A DNA stretch of 64,000 nt, from assembly GCF_018812025.1 (NCBI RefSeq), contig NC_063045.1, positions 51,047,079-51,111,078 on the forward strand. The letters run 5' to 3'. The DNA comes from Megalobrama amblycephala. Lineage: Eukaryota; Chordata; Actinopteri; Cypriniformes; Xenocyprididae. Of this stretch, positions 1 to 10,262 are shown in pieces; position 1 is the first letter of the stretch; every line of letters begins with the position of its first letter. Position numbers and translations under genes: made by a program. Under the pieces are notes generated by a model that saw only the letters and a list, made by a program, of their open reading frames with translations, was not told the DNA's origin and searched no databases.

Positions 1-575
1 ACTCAAGAATACAAAATCATACACACTTAAAAGAAACTCAGCACCAAAAACCTGAGAAAGAAGTTTAAACACTCCAGTAGAATCATCCAAAGCAAATTCG
101 ATCCGTTTAAAATAACGCAAATGTATCTGGAAAGGGATTTACAAGAAAATATACAATGACTGATATCATTTGGTTGTATGAAATGTGACCTGTGGATATC
201 AAGACTTACTAAATCACCCTTTGGACTTTATAGAGGAAATGACTATTCAAACCTGTTCAGATCAGTTCCTCTGTCCCATTTGGTATACATTTATGATCAA
301 CCTAAAGGGTTTATGAGGAACAGAATTTATGTAGCTTACATTAGGGCATATTGTCTGTGTCTACACTAAAAACATATCTAAGAGCAGCGTGAAACGTATT
401 AGACCAAGTAAGGAGTCTATCCTACTGCTTGTAACTATGTCAGCTCAGTACGAGTACACGTGCAGGTTATCTTTGTGATTCCTTTGTCGTTTGAACACCA
501 TTAATGGCAGATGAGCATTGATGGATGCACTATGTTTTTACGAACTGGTGCTATATTATATTGAACGCATAGATC

Positions 576-576
<1 letters not shown>

Positions 577-606
<30 letters not shown>
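577..606. repeat. (TG)15 microsatellite
   Basis: Uninterrupted TG dinucleotide tract of 30 bp. Confidence 0.95.
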
Positions 607-608
<2 letters not shown>

Positions 609-658
609 CAGTATTTTGCATACATCTGTACATGTACAGTAAATCAAATAATCACATA

Positions 659-994
659 CAGCGTCCCCAAAAAGTATTTGGACATTTGAGCCGTGTAATT
701 GCATTAGATAACAATTCATTGAATCAAATAAATAAATTATTATTATCACCGCTGGAAATTCAGATTTGCCATCACATGAATAAATGTCATTTTAAAATAT
801 AGCTATAACTAATAAAATATCTAAAAATCTCCACTAAATAAAGGGGATTCTCCATCGAAAAATGGAAATGCGAGAAATGGGAGAAAAGTGACTTTGGAGA
901 AAAGTGAAAGGGATCATTTTGCTTGTCAATGCCACTTGGTTTATTGACATTTTTAAGCACGACTCAAGTGTCCAAATACTTTCTGGGCACACTG
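659..994. mobile_element. Tc1-like MITE, 336 bp
   Basis: Terminal inverted repeats of about 35 bp: the left end has CCCCAAAAAGTATTTGGACA and the right end, reverse-complemented, has CCCAGAAAGTATTTGGACAC. It is flanked by TA on the left and AA on the right, fitting a decayed Tc1/mariner TA target site. GTATTTGGACACTTGAG is a common teleost Tc1-MITE terminus. No transposase is present. Confidence 0.75.
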
Positions 995-1469
995 AAGCTT
1001 TTTGTTTCTTTCTTTTTTGCTGTTTGTCATTTGTATCGATTATTTAAAAAAAGAAAAAAAGAAAATCATGTTATTTTACAGGAAAACAGGACACATCAGT
1101 TACCTCAATTCACACTGTTCAATACTGAGCAAAAAACCAATCAGTTATTCACGATTACATGAATTTTTGCTTCTCTTTTCACATACAAAAGGTTGGAGAG
1201 ACACAGATAGTGATTCTATTATTATTTCTACCCAGCTAACAGACTGACTCCATTCACAGTCCAGTTCACTGTTTCAAAACACGTTTAAATCCCAAAGCAT
1301 CTTATTACAGACCCATAAACCCACACTGACGCTTCCCTTCAGAAACAAAGCATAAGGCAAAACAATTTAAATGATAAAGATGATGATGCTGATAATACGT
1401 ACTCTCCTTCTCTGTGTGTGGGACTGTGAGTCTGTGTTTGGACGGAGAAGCGGACGCGCTGCTTTAGCA

Positions 1470-1573
1470 TCAAAACTGGCTGAGGACCGAGAGGGTTAAA
1501 ACGAGAGTTAGAAGCAAGAATGAGCAGGTTGGCGATAAGGCTGCGTTGTTCACGTCGTGTATCGCTCCGGGGC
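1470..1573 (-). CDS. opcml: opcml exon 7: stalk and GPI-anchor signal, with stop
   Basis: The coding part is 104 bp, from a cccacag acceptor to a TGA at plus-strand 1470-1472. Joined to the previous G it reads GPGAIHDVNNAALSPT, then a hydrophobic tail CSFLLLTLVLTLSVL and SQF. A small-residue stretch, a short spacer and a hydrophobic C-terminus with no cytoplasmic tail is a GPI-attachment signal. The likely attachment residue is an Asn or Ala in VNNAA (inference). YGPGA followed by I, D, V and N parallels mammalian OPCML (YGPGAVIDGVN); the hydrophobic tail itself is poorly conserved across vertebrates, as expected. Confidence 0.9.
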
Positions 1574-1814
1574 CTGTGGGAAGAGAAACCCTACATGTTA
1601 ACAACCTCCCAAACATCCACCGTGCTGTTCAAAGAAATTGTTGCGAACACGTCGTCAGAGTTAGCCGAGGCCTCGGGGTGACAAGACGAGAGCTGATGTA
1701 ATTGCATTAGGCAAACATTTGACACATTGCGCTCGTCGATTGTGCCAAGTGATACTTGACATGGGTTTTATGCATAAATTAACATGCATTTAGTTATTAG
1801 AAGTAGCCTCTTAC

Positions 1815-1966
1815 CGTACAAAATAATGCTGGCGTTTGTTATTCCCAGCGTGTTCATGGCCACACAGGTGTAGTTCCCGTAATCCTCTTCGGAGACGTTA
1901 AAGAATGTTAGCATGGACTGTTTACCCTTGTTTTCGATCTTGACCCCATTGAATCCGTTGAGGAGT
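1815..1966 (-). CDS. opcml: opcml exon 6: second half of Ig3
   Basis: This 152-bp exon follows a ttttccag acceptor and ends at a GTAAGA donor. It reads [19 protein letters not shown], then [19 protein letters not shown] and [12 protein letters not shown], with one base left for the Gly of the next exon. It contains the second Ig3 cysteine in GNYTC and three N-glycosylation sequons (NVS, NYT, NAS) found widely across IgLONs. IENKG followed by LTFFNVSE is OPCML/NTM-like rather than LSAMP/NEGR1-like. Asn-Thr-Leu replaces the usual Asn-Lys-Leu near its end. The upstream intron of 3.6 kb is almost entirely nested transposons; the downstream one is 241 bp. Confidence 0.93.
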
Positions 1967-2420
1967 CTGGAAAATTGTGTTAAGAAGAGTTATTAAATCT
2001 ACATAAGTGGACGGGTGACGGCACAAATTAAAATACAGCTCCCTCGCGCACAGCTGCATGTGACGTAAATGTCTAACAAATACAGATATTTTTATATTTT
2101 TAATTAACTAGCTCTGTCGGAGCCATGGCTTTGTGCAGGGGTGTCCAAACTCGGTCCTGGAGGGCTACTGTCCTGCAGAGTTTGCCTCAACACATCTGCT
2201 TAGAAGTTTCTAGTATGGCTAGTAGGGGTAGGGGGAAATCGATTTACATATGCATCGCGATTCTATCTTCTACCGATTCACACATTTCAAAAATTGATTT
2301 TCTAAAGGTTCGTTATTAACGCAATGTTGTTGGCATTGCAGCACCCGGACAGTTTAGAGAGCACACAGGCTTGCAATGGGGGAAGCTTACTTGACAACAG
2401 TTCCTATATCAATATCTTAA

Positions 2421-3640
2421 AGGATTGGTCCACTTTTAAATTAAAATGTCCTGATAATTTACTCACCCCCATCTCATCCAAGATGTTCATGTCTTTCTTT
2501 CTTCAGTCGAAAAGAAATTAAGGTTTTTGATGAAGACATTCCAGGATTATTCTCCTTATAGTGGACTTCAATGGCCTCCAGACGGTTGAAGGTCAAAATG
2601 ACAGTTTCAGTGCAGCTTCAAAGGGTACCAGACGAGGAATAAGGGTCTTATCTAGCGATACGATCGGTCATTTTCAAAAAAATACAACTGCATATGCTTT
2701 ATAAACACATATTATCGCCTTGCACGTGCTTCCGCTTTCCGCATTCTTCAAAAAGCTTACGCCGTATGTCCTACGCCTTCCCTATTCAACTTATGGAAGG
2801 AACGCAGCGCCAGTTTCATTTTTTCCCGTAAGTAGAATAGGGAAGGCATAGGAATATGGCGTAAGCTTTTTGAAGAATGGGGAAAGTGGAAGCACATGCA
2901 AGTCAATAATTTGTGTTTATATCCATATTTAAAACTTTATAAACTAAAATAACTAGCTCCCGGCAAACGACTGCACGCATCGTTTTTTGCAGCTGAAAAC
3001 TCACGTGCCTATAGTGTACTCACAGTAGGCACGGTTTCCTTGAACCAAGCCTGAGCATGATTGTCCCCCCTCCCCAGTCCACCACTGGCCTGCACTCACA
3101 TTGCACTTAACGTTCCAGGCCGGAGCAACTGCCTTATAGATTTATCATTTATGCTGCGCAGCGATTTTTACTTGCACGTATAAGAGGATTATTACGAAGA
3201 CAGCTGGCGTTAATGGAGGAATTTTACTCACAAACTACAATTCCTGTTCATCAATAAGGTGAGAACCAGTTATAAACCCAAATGCACTTGAATTGATTAT
3301 ATTAATTGAAAAGTGTAATATCCAAGTAGTAATAAAGATGTTTGCCGTTGTAATGATTACAGTAGCGCACAAAAAAGTAGCAGCTGTTCAGTGTTTCGGC
3401 ACAGTTAGCGTTTACACTGCATGCAACTGAACCGTGCTCTGGCCCACCTCTTCTAAGCGGCCCAGGGATGGTTAAATGAACCGTGCCTGGGCACAGTACA
3501 GAGTGCGAACACGGGCTTTGGGGTAAAATGTGTTCGGGCACGGTTCAGAGAGCCTCGTATGAGTACACCCTTATATACATAGGATGACCTGAGGGTGAGT
3601 AAACCATAGGATAATTTTCATTTTCGGGTGAAATATCCCT
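2421..3640. mobile_element. TTAA-flanked MITE, family X (copy 1)
   Basis: Begins AGGATTGGTCCACTTTTAAA after TTAA (2417-2420) and ends TCGGGTGAAATATCCCT before TTAA (3641-3644). The left part shares long stretches with 20782-21738 (TTTACTCACC, GTCTTTCTTTCTTCAGT, GAGGAATAAGGGT). An internal fold-back arm near 2724-2910 repeats AAAAAGCTTACGCC-type sequence in both orientations. A separate element interrupts it near 3012-3575. Confidence 0.75.
3012..3575. mobile_element. hAT-like MITE nested in family X copy 1
   Basis: The left end GTGTACTCACAGTAGGCACG and the reverse complement of the right end, GTGTACTCATACGAGGCTC, are inverted repeats. Both lead into GGCACGGTT/AACCGTGCC words repeated inside. 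Exact boundaries and target duplication are uncertain. Confidence 0.6.
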
Positions 3641-3644
3641 TTAA

Positions 3645-4295
3645 CTCTTTCCCCACCAGCGTTTATTTTTCTTTAAGTTGCCAGACACTGCCAGCGTTTC
3701 TGATAACTTTCACAAAAATGTCATGGCCCCCAGAATAATTTGATGTATGAATGTCTGAACATGCAATATATCTAAAGAAAGAACAGACCCTCTGCTATTA
3801 AACAAACTAACAAAAAAAGCCTGTTTTATTCTAGCTTCACGCATTCTTTTTTATCAACCCTTGAATATGGGAAAATTTCATTTAAAAAAAAGCAACTGAG
3901 AAAACTGCCTTTTTGCCAAAGACTTCATCTGGATTAGTTTCAGAATGATCAAAACATAGATGAAGTACAGATGAGTCCATCAGCACCCCCAAAGCTTCAC
4001 AGTCCTATAGCTCGTCCTGGGTCGACATTTCATTCTGTAACGTTAGACGGTTTTGATTTATTTGCTGTTTAATGTTTATGATTGCATTATTTTACATATG
4101 CATTTGATTACATATGATTTTTGCTTGTTTCTGCATCTGTTTTTTCATCAAGAGATTCAGGACTCTTACAGAAGATGCGTAATAGCACCCCCTACCTTAT
4201 AACAGTGAAAACACAGAAAGCGGTAAAATCTTGTCTTTGGCGGAGAAGCGTTTTCTCATAAAAGACAAGATAACTCGTCAATGGCAGGGAAAGAG
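3645..4295. mobile_element. piggyBac-like TTAA MITE, 651 bp
   Basis: TTAA (3641-3644) is followed by CTCTTTCCCCACCAGCG, and the right end CAATGGCAGGGAAAGAG is followed by TTAA (4296-4299). The left TTAA is shared with the end of family X copy 1, so the two elements abut at one target site. Confidence 0.75.
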
Positions 4296-4861
4296 TTAAC
4301 GATTAGAAAATAGCCTTAAATAATGTATAGTTACCAGCACACATCAAGCTTTTCTTGCAATCTTGATGCCTCTTGTACTTTTTACTCTCAAAAATGAATA
4401 ACACTTTATTTAACTATACTTTATGCCACAAAATTTGAACCAGATGCAGCTTACATGTAGGAGAGCATCACCAAAAAATAATTTTTCTCTGATCTTATTG
4501 CCTTCCTGAGTTATTCCATGTCAAACAAAAAAAATTAAAAATTATAAAAATATATATATATATATTTTTGTCTTTTATCAGCAGTTTTTCAGCATGAAAA
4601 TGTCCAAATATAATGTAATTTATATTTTCTAAAAAATTAAAAAGTGTTCTATCAAATGATACCTACCTTTTGACTCTCCTTGCTACAGTTTTGGAGTTAT
4701 GAGTCTTTACTTTAAGAGACATCTCAAGGCATTATAAGGTATTATCTATAAGGTAACAATAATATATTAAGATAACCTTGTTTGAAATAGGTTTGGCTAA
4801 AAGAAAATTTAGATTTTGTCTATACTACTAGGTACTTATACTATATTGACTGGGTTAAATA

Positions 4862-5112
4862 GAATTGCATTACTAAAAAGAGACTAAAATACAATTTTCA
4901 TTGACTAAAATTAGACTAAATGTCATCAGTTTTCGTCGACTAAAACTAGACGAAAATAGTCATGGATAATTCTGACTAAAATAAGACTAAAATGGTCAGA
5001 CTTTTAGTCGACTGAAACTTGACTAGACTAAAAAGAGTATGAACGTGACTAAAACTAATAAAAACTAAAATTACCGCTTGACACAAAGACTAGACTAAAA
5101 CTAAAATTAAAA
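4862..5112. repeat. Degenerate GACTAAAA tandem repeat
   Basis: About 250 bp of imperfect GACTAAAA/AGACTAAAA units with occasional GTCGAC words, inside the 3.07-kb element. Confidence 0.7.
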
Positions 5113-5522
5113 CAGGCCGCCAAAAACAACACTAGTTACAATATAATTATAATAAAATTCAAAGTTTACAATCAAATCTAAAATCATATATCAAATCAAA
5201 ATTCAGTTCAAATATGAGAATCGATTTTTAATCGAATTGTGACCCCAAGAATCGATCTGAATCAACTCGTGAGATTCCAAAAGACTCCCACTCCTAATGT
5301 CTAGTTAGACCTTGGTTAGCTGGTTCAGGTGTGTTTATTTGGGTTGGAGCTGAACTCTCCAGGAACAGGATTGGACACCCCTGGCTTAGCGGCTTGTTGA
5401 GCCTTGGGAGATGCAGGTTCTAATCCCATTTTCAACTCTTTCTGCCTAAACATTTGACTTTCACTGTCAATCAACAGTAGCAATAAATAAATAAATAAAT
5501 AAATAAAACCGGCTAGCCTTAC

Positions 5523-5643
5523 CTGCGCTCCCCCTTATACCACTGAAAATCCGCTAGAGGAACAGCAGACGCTTCACACCACAAAACTCCTTTCTGTCCG
5601 ACAGCCGTTCCTGTGCTCCGAGCTCGTGAAATGACGGGTGGGT
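5523..5643 (-). CDS. opcml: opcml exon 5: first half of Ig3
   Basis: This 121-bp exon starts after a cag acceptor (plus-strand ctg at 5644-5646) and ends at a GTAAGG donor. It finishes a Tyr codon and reads [19 protein letters not shown], then [19 protein letters not shown] and ER. These are diagnostic for IgLON Ig3: the NYPP linker between Ig2 and Ig3, GQKG, the first Ig3 cysteine in CEASAVP, and the FQWYK core Trp. An open frame over the same DNA on this strand, running from 5574 into exon 4, reads a different frame here and is not the product. The intron phase changes from 1 to 2 at this exon's end, as expected for the family. Confidence 0.93.
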
Positions 5644-5734
5644 CTGTGAAATGAATCACGTGTAATTGAGGAATTCATAAAAGCATGTTGGATGGCGTCA
5701 ACAGGAATTTGCTTAGAATGAATGAGATACTCAC

Positions 5735-5869
5735 AGTTTACAGTAACCTGAACAGTCCTCACGTCCGGAGGAGAGATGTCGTTCGAGGTGATGCAGTCGT
5801 ACGAGCCGGACATGTCTTTGGTGATTCCAGTCATTTCCACATATTCACCCTCGGTAATGATTCGGTTAC
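5735..5869 (-). CDS. opcml: opcml exon 4: second half of Ig2
   Basis: This 135-bp exon lies between a cag acceptor (plus-strand ctg at 5870-5872) and a consensus GTGAGT donor. It reads GNRIITEGEYVEMTGITKD, then MSGSYDCITSNDISPPDVR and TVQVTVN, with its last base beginning the Tyr codon finished in exon 5. It carries the second Ig2 cysteine in the YDC motif and the EYVEMTGITKD strand, equivalent to EYLEI..I.RDQSG in other IgLONs. The loop joining the two Ig2 halves (FRSSKGNRII) looks a few residues shorter than in mammalian OPCML. The intron to exon 5 is only 91 bp. Confidence 0.93.
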
Positions 5870-7003
5870 CTGTATCAACACACATGAGGTTAAAACAATT
5901 ATTGACATACATAAATTCATATGATAAAACCAATGAATTATAGAATTACTCTGGGTAAAATGCCTGAGGGGCTACAGTGATATAGTGGAGATAGGGATGT
6001 ACGTTTGCTACAGGGAACATCTGTTATGCAACAAGGTTCTGTTTTGTTGCTATTTAGTGTTTTTGGCGATAGTACCTCTAATTAGCTCTATTGTACTCTA
6101 TTAAAGGGCCAACATTCTGCACCACTTTCATTTATTCACAGCTCAGTATCAGACCTATGCCAGCTGTTTTTGCTGAGGACAGCGGCTGAAAGTATCATAA
6201 GTGCAAGCATTTTAGCTTAAATTAATTTCCAACATGAGAAACGTGTTTTCTCAAGCAACATGAGAAAATAAGAGTGAGCCACTGTTCAGGAATCCTAAAG
6301 CAGGAACACTTATTCTGCTATGATCTCTCTAAAAACGAACATTATCTCAGTCTAAAGGTAGAAAAAGGTTGGTGAATGTCAATAAGAAAAATATGTTACG
6401 CTTGGCTGACCTGGACTGACCCTCTGTTGTTGTTCTCTGCTTACGTCGATCATTTCACAAAACCCACCTGTATCTCCAATTCTATTATCAAGCAAAGAAA
6501 TGATTCAGTTATTCCTCTGAGGGAATTAAATAAAGTTTCACCCTGAGGTTCAGACAGCCAGTTAGTGCAAATGCCACTCACAGCACAAACTCCACATTAT
6601 GCCATCTCATTAATACAGCCTCAGTCCTTCATTTAGTGAAAAGGTTGAGGAGTGGACTTAGGTTGTTATTTTGTTTCTAATAACATGGCCTTGGGGATTG
6701 AGGGAGAGCTTGGTAATTATGCATATCTCCTTATATGACTCAGCCTTGTAATGCTTAAAAAGTTTAAGCAATCATTGAGAGGATGGTTCACCACAGATTA
6801 CGCTCAACATGAGCCAAAGTCTGAAAATTACATCCTCGAAATTTAAAATAGTACTATTTATCCATGTGAGAAGAGACTAAATATTTTAAATATAAACTGG
6901 AATTTAAGTGTGAACCATGTGATACAGCTGTTTTCGGCTCAAAGGTTTTCTCACCCTCGTATGGACGCTTGTTTATGGCATGGAATAAAAAATAAAAAAA
7001 GGT

Positions 7004-7115
7004 AACTGCGACTTTTTATCTCATAATTCTGACTTTTTTACTCAGAAATGTGAGATATAAACTTGAAATTGTGAGAAAAATAGAATTGTAAGATAAAAAC
7101 CCAATTGTAACTTGA
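7004..7115. repeat. Degenerate 'TGTGAGATATAAA' minisatellite
   Basis: Imperfect units built from GAGATATAAACTTG, AATTGTGAGA and ATTCTGACTTTTT. The same unit occurs at 25905-26098, 28544-28636 and 53041-53540. Confidence 0.6.
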
Positions 7116-8490
7116 TATTTTTCCCCTCTTTTATGTCCCTTTTCCCCATCTTTTATGTTCCACAGAAGAAAATTCCATTTCCTTTATGATTTTGAAAACA
7201 GTCCAGGTGTTCAAACAACCGAATTTGTGATAAATTCTGCCAAAATGTATTTTAAATGCAAATAATAATGTATAAATCAATTATTATTATTTACAAAAAA
7301 AACAAAAAAAAGTTCATACAGAAAAAAAAATCAGCGCAATGTTTCAAATGATGGTTTCTGATCATCTAACTCCCAGCAAACTTTGCTTGTATTAAAGGTA
7401 TGTTTTATAAGATACTGTATGCATGTTCAAAAGCACCACTAAAAGACTGAAAATTACAAGTGAAGGTCATAGTGTTTCTCACTTCAAAAACTCGTATCCA
7501 TGTAAAGTACAGCCAAAAGACAACACTTATTGAATCAACTGCCGTTATATGTTTGACCCTGCTGTAGCTTCTGATAATGTCCACCATGAAGTCTGCTTCT
7601 AAGGCACAATTTAGCTTTCTGTAGCTATAAACTGGAAAAAGAAGAACATAGAGTATCACATGTGTAAATACAAATCCCACAGACAGTTGACTAAAGAGCT
7701 GCTCTGCAATGCTGCATTTGATTTATTCTCATGTAGTTTTCAATTATATTTAACTATTAAAGTGGTCAGTTTGATCTTGGAACAGCGATGGGGTTAGTGT
7801 AGATAGCCACGGTGAACAGCAATGATTTATAATGTTTACTTTAGAGACAGAAAGCAAACACCGGGCCCATAGCAATTACATCCAGCACTGAGTAATAATC
7901 CTGCTGCTGTCATGAGACTGTCTTCCTGAACAGAGCAGAAGATTATTAGAATGTAAAGGAGAACGACAGTGTAAACAGGAAGAAATAAATAAACTGGTCT
8001 GTGCTGTCTGCATACAGTCAGAGAGAGGAAAAAGAAGCGAGTGAGAAATGCTCCTATAACTAAATTTAGAAGATTAGGATCAAAGGGAAAGACTCACTCT
8101 CATGTTACAGTCGGAAAGTAAAGTAGTTTATACAGATCGCGCCACTGAAGCAGACAGGACAGCATTAAGATAAGGCTTTATTTAGGAGATGTCTGACTTC
8201 ATTAAGGTTGTATTATTGAATATCTGCTCATAAGTGAATTAAGATGACTCATCTTTTTAACTTTACTTTTTTTTTCACTTTTCCTGTTTTAAAAAAAAGA
8301 AGAAAAATACATTTTCTTTTCCCAGACACACTGAATATTCATTCTGTTTTCATGAATATGTCATCATTGAAAACTAGACTTTGACTAATCCTTATCCATT
8401 AAACATCCATCGGATACTTTCAGTATCCATCAGAAATCACATTTCCATAAATCTGCACACATACACACACACACCCTACTGGAATTGGAG

Positions 8491-8910
8491 ACAGTGTTGG
8501 GTGTAATGCATTACTAAGTAACTAATTACTGTAATTTAATTACTTTTCCCTTAAAAAAAGTAAAGTAAGGGATTCTGTAATTTAATTAATTGCATTAAAT
8601 TCTGTATTGACTATAGAACAATTATATATGAAACAATTAAAAGACTTAACATCAAAATTTAACAACTAATGTTAAAATGTGTGTTTTTAATGTAACTTTC
8701 TCCCTTTAAATACTTTGGTCAGTTCAAGAATAATTTATGCAAATGTATATTATTTAAAGAGTTTCATATCAATCCTTGTATTATTTAATTGGTTGATATG
8801 GCAGTAAGTAATGCAATACGTTTTTTGTGATTACTACAGTCATGTAATTACACTGTTGAAGACGTATTTAGTACAATTAGTAGCTAGTAATTAATTACTC
8901 TTTTAGAGTA
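8491..8910. repeat. Dispersed teleost repeat of the 'AGTGTTGGGTGTAATGCATTAC' type
   Basis: Begins with AGTGTTGGGTGTAATGCATT and contains scattered GTAATTTAATTAC words in both orientations. I recognise it as a common fish interspersed repeat, but family and exact ends are uncertain. Confidence 0.5.
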
Positions 8911-9137
8911 TATATACACTGCGTTCCAAATTATTATGCAAGAGACAAATCAGTAAGATTTCAGTACAATAAACATTCAGATTTTAGTTTTTATAAGAAA
9001 ATGTTTGTTCGTTTATTTATCCATGTCTTTTTAGATAACTGGTATCAATCTCAGACAAAATAATTTGCCAGATCTATGGAAACCCTACTTAGAGGTTGTT
9101 CCACATTATTAAGCAAGTCACAGTTCTCATGCAATAT

Positions 9138-9780
9138 GGGGAGGAAGAAAGATCTTTCTGAAGATGAAAAGCATGATATGGTGCAATGTTGTGCAAAAGG
9201 CATGAAAACAACTAATATTGTGTGAAACTGAATGGAGATTATCGAATTATCATAAGATTTGTGCGTGATTTAGAGCACAGCAGAACTCGGTCAGATAAAG
9301 GTTTATTGAGGAAAGTTTCTGTCAAAAAAATTAATTGTATTAAAAGGGCAGCTATAAAAAAGCCAGTGTTGAGCAGCAAACAGGTATTTGAAGCTGCTGG
9401 TGCCTCTGGAGTCTCAAGAAGCTCTCCATGCAGGCTGGCAGTTGTGCGTAAAGATGCATTTCAGCCACTCCAAACCAAAGCTCACAAAGAGAAACATTTG
9501 CATTGGGTTTAGAAATACATGAATACTCATTTTTAAATAGTTTTATTCACTGACTAATGCCGTACTACAATGGATGGTCTAAATGGATGGATTTCTGGAT
9601 GGTTGGTGAATGGCCACCACGTTCCAACAAGATTGCGACGTCAGCAAGGAGCTGGCGGGTGATGATTTGGGCTGGAATACTGGGAAGTGAGATGGAGGGT
9701 ATTAAAATGACATTTGCAAGATATGTGGAGTTCATAACTGGCCATTTTCAGCTATGGTATAAAAAGGAGGATAGTGCATA
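9138..9780 (+). pseudogene. Tc1-like transposase fragment, left copy
   Basis: Reads as a decayed Tc1 transposase across frames. An early segment reads KDLSEDEKHDMV. The helix-turn-helix region reads GLLRKVSVKK, AAIKKPVLSSKQVFEAAG, VSRSSPCRL and KAHKEKHLHWV. A frame shared with stops then gives LFTD, the site of the first catalytic Asp, and the GWISGWLVNGHHVPTRLRRQQ segment in shortened form, followed after a frame change by VMIWAGI, YVEFITGHF and LWYKKEDS. Homology stops just before the expected DNAPSH motif, so the second Asp and the Glu of the DD34E triad are missing. It cannot be active. Confidence 0.85.
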
Positions 9781-9849
9781 GTACAACGCACTATTGTACA
9801 ATGCACTATGCACTATCCCATGCTGCAAAAAAACACCACAGCAATAAAA

Positions 9850-10262
9850 CTGTTTTATAAATGTATTTCTACACCCACTGTAAATGTTTCTCTTTGTTAG
9901 GTTTGGTTAGTGGTGTCTAAAATGCATCTTTACGCACAACTGCCAGTCTGCATGGAGAGCTTCTTGAGACTCCAGAGACACCAGCAGCTTCAAATACCCG
10001 TTTGCTGCTCAACACTGGCTTTTTTATAGCTGCCCTTTTAATACAATACATTTTTTTGATAGGAACTTTCATTAATAAACCTTTATGTGACCATTTTCTG
10101 CTATGCTCTAAATCACTCAAAAATCTTATGATAATTCGATAATCTCCATTCAGTTTCACACAATATTAGTTGTTTTCATGCCTTTTGCACAACATTGCAC
10201 CATTTCATACTTTTCATCTTCAGAAAGATCTTTCTTCCTCCCCATATTGCATGAGAACTGTG
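9850..10262 (-). pseudogene. Tc1-like transposase fragment, inverted right copy
   Basis: Minus-strand counterpart of the left copy. It reads MKLNGDYRIIIRFLSDLEHS, then GLLMKVPIKKMYCIKRAA, SSKRVFEAAGVSGVSRSSP and CRLAVVRKDAF before decaying toward the centre. It holds only the N-terminal DNA-binding half and no catalytic residues. Differences from the left copy (for example SDLEHSRKWSHK against RDLEHSRTRSDK) show that the arms have been diverging or came from two source copies. Confidence 0.8.

Larger units (their letters stand above)
1..1469 (-). other. 3' UTR and 3' flank of opcml
   Basis: Sequence downstream of the opcml stop on the minus strand. Transcript extent cannot be fixed. One AATAAA-type signal for this strand lies at 940-945 (plus tttatt), at the inner edge of a Tc1-like MITE, and AT-rich sequence near 720-840 could supply others. 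No other gene is visible; open frames here are short and AT-driven. Confidence 0.5.
2223..5296. mobile_element. 3.07-kb hAT-like element inserted in the 2136-5383 MITE
   Basis: The left end TAGGGGTAGGGGG pairs with a right end whose reverse complement is TAGGAGTGGGAGTC. Octamers ATGGCTAG (2215-2222) and ATGTCTAG (5297-5304) flank it with 7 of 8 matching, an 8-bp target duplication. Subterminal sequence is rich in AATCGATT words. It carries a MITE, a piggyBac-like MITE and a GACTAAAA repeat block. Confidence 0.75.
2136..5383. mobile_element. hAT-type MITE (outermost element), interrupted
   Basis: Left end CAGGGGTGTCCAAACTCGG and right end TTGGACACCCCTG are inverted repeats of a very common teleost hAT MITE whose body reads GGTCCTGGAGGGC and GCTGGTTCAGGTGTGTTT. 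Flanking octamers gctttgtg and gcttagcg match at 6 of 8 positions, an eroded 8-bp duplication. The element's own sequence is 2136-2222 and 5297-5383; a 3.07-kb element separates the halves. Confidence 0.85.
1967..5522 (-). other. opcml intron 5, filled by nested transposons
   Basis: Between exon 6 and exon 5 about 3.25 of 3.56 kb is one stack of nested DNA transposons, listed separately. Only about 170 bp at the 3' end and 140 bp at the 5' end are not transposon; the latter includes an (AAAT/AATA)n tract at 5484-5509. Confidence 0.85.

Noticed and set aside
5574..5933. 119-codon minus-strand open frame as a single gene
   Set aside because: Only the 5735-5869 part is coding (opcml exon 4). 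The rest reads through a 91-bp intron and then the wrong frame of exon 5.
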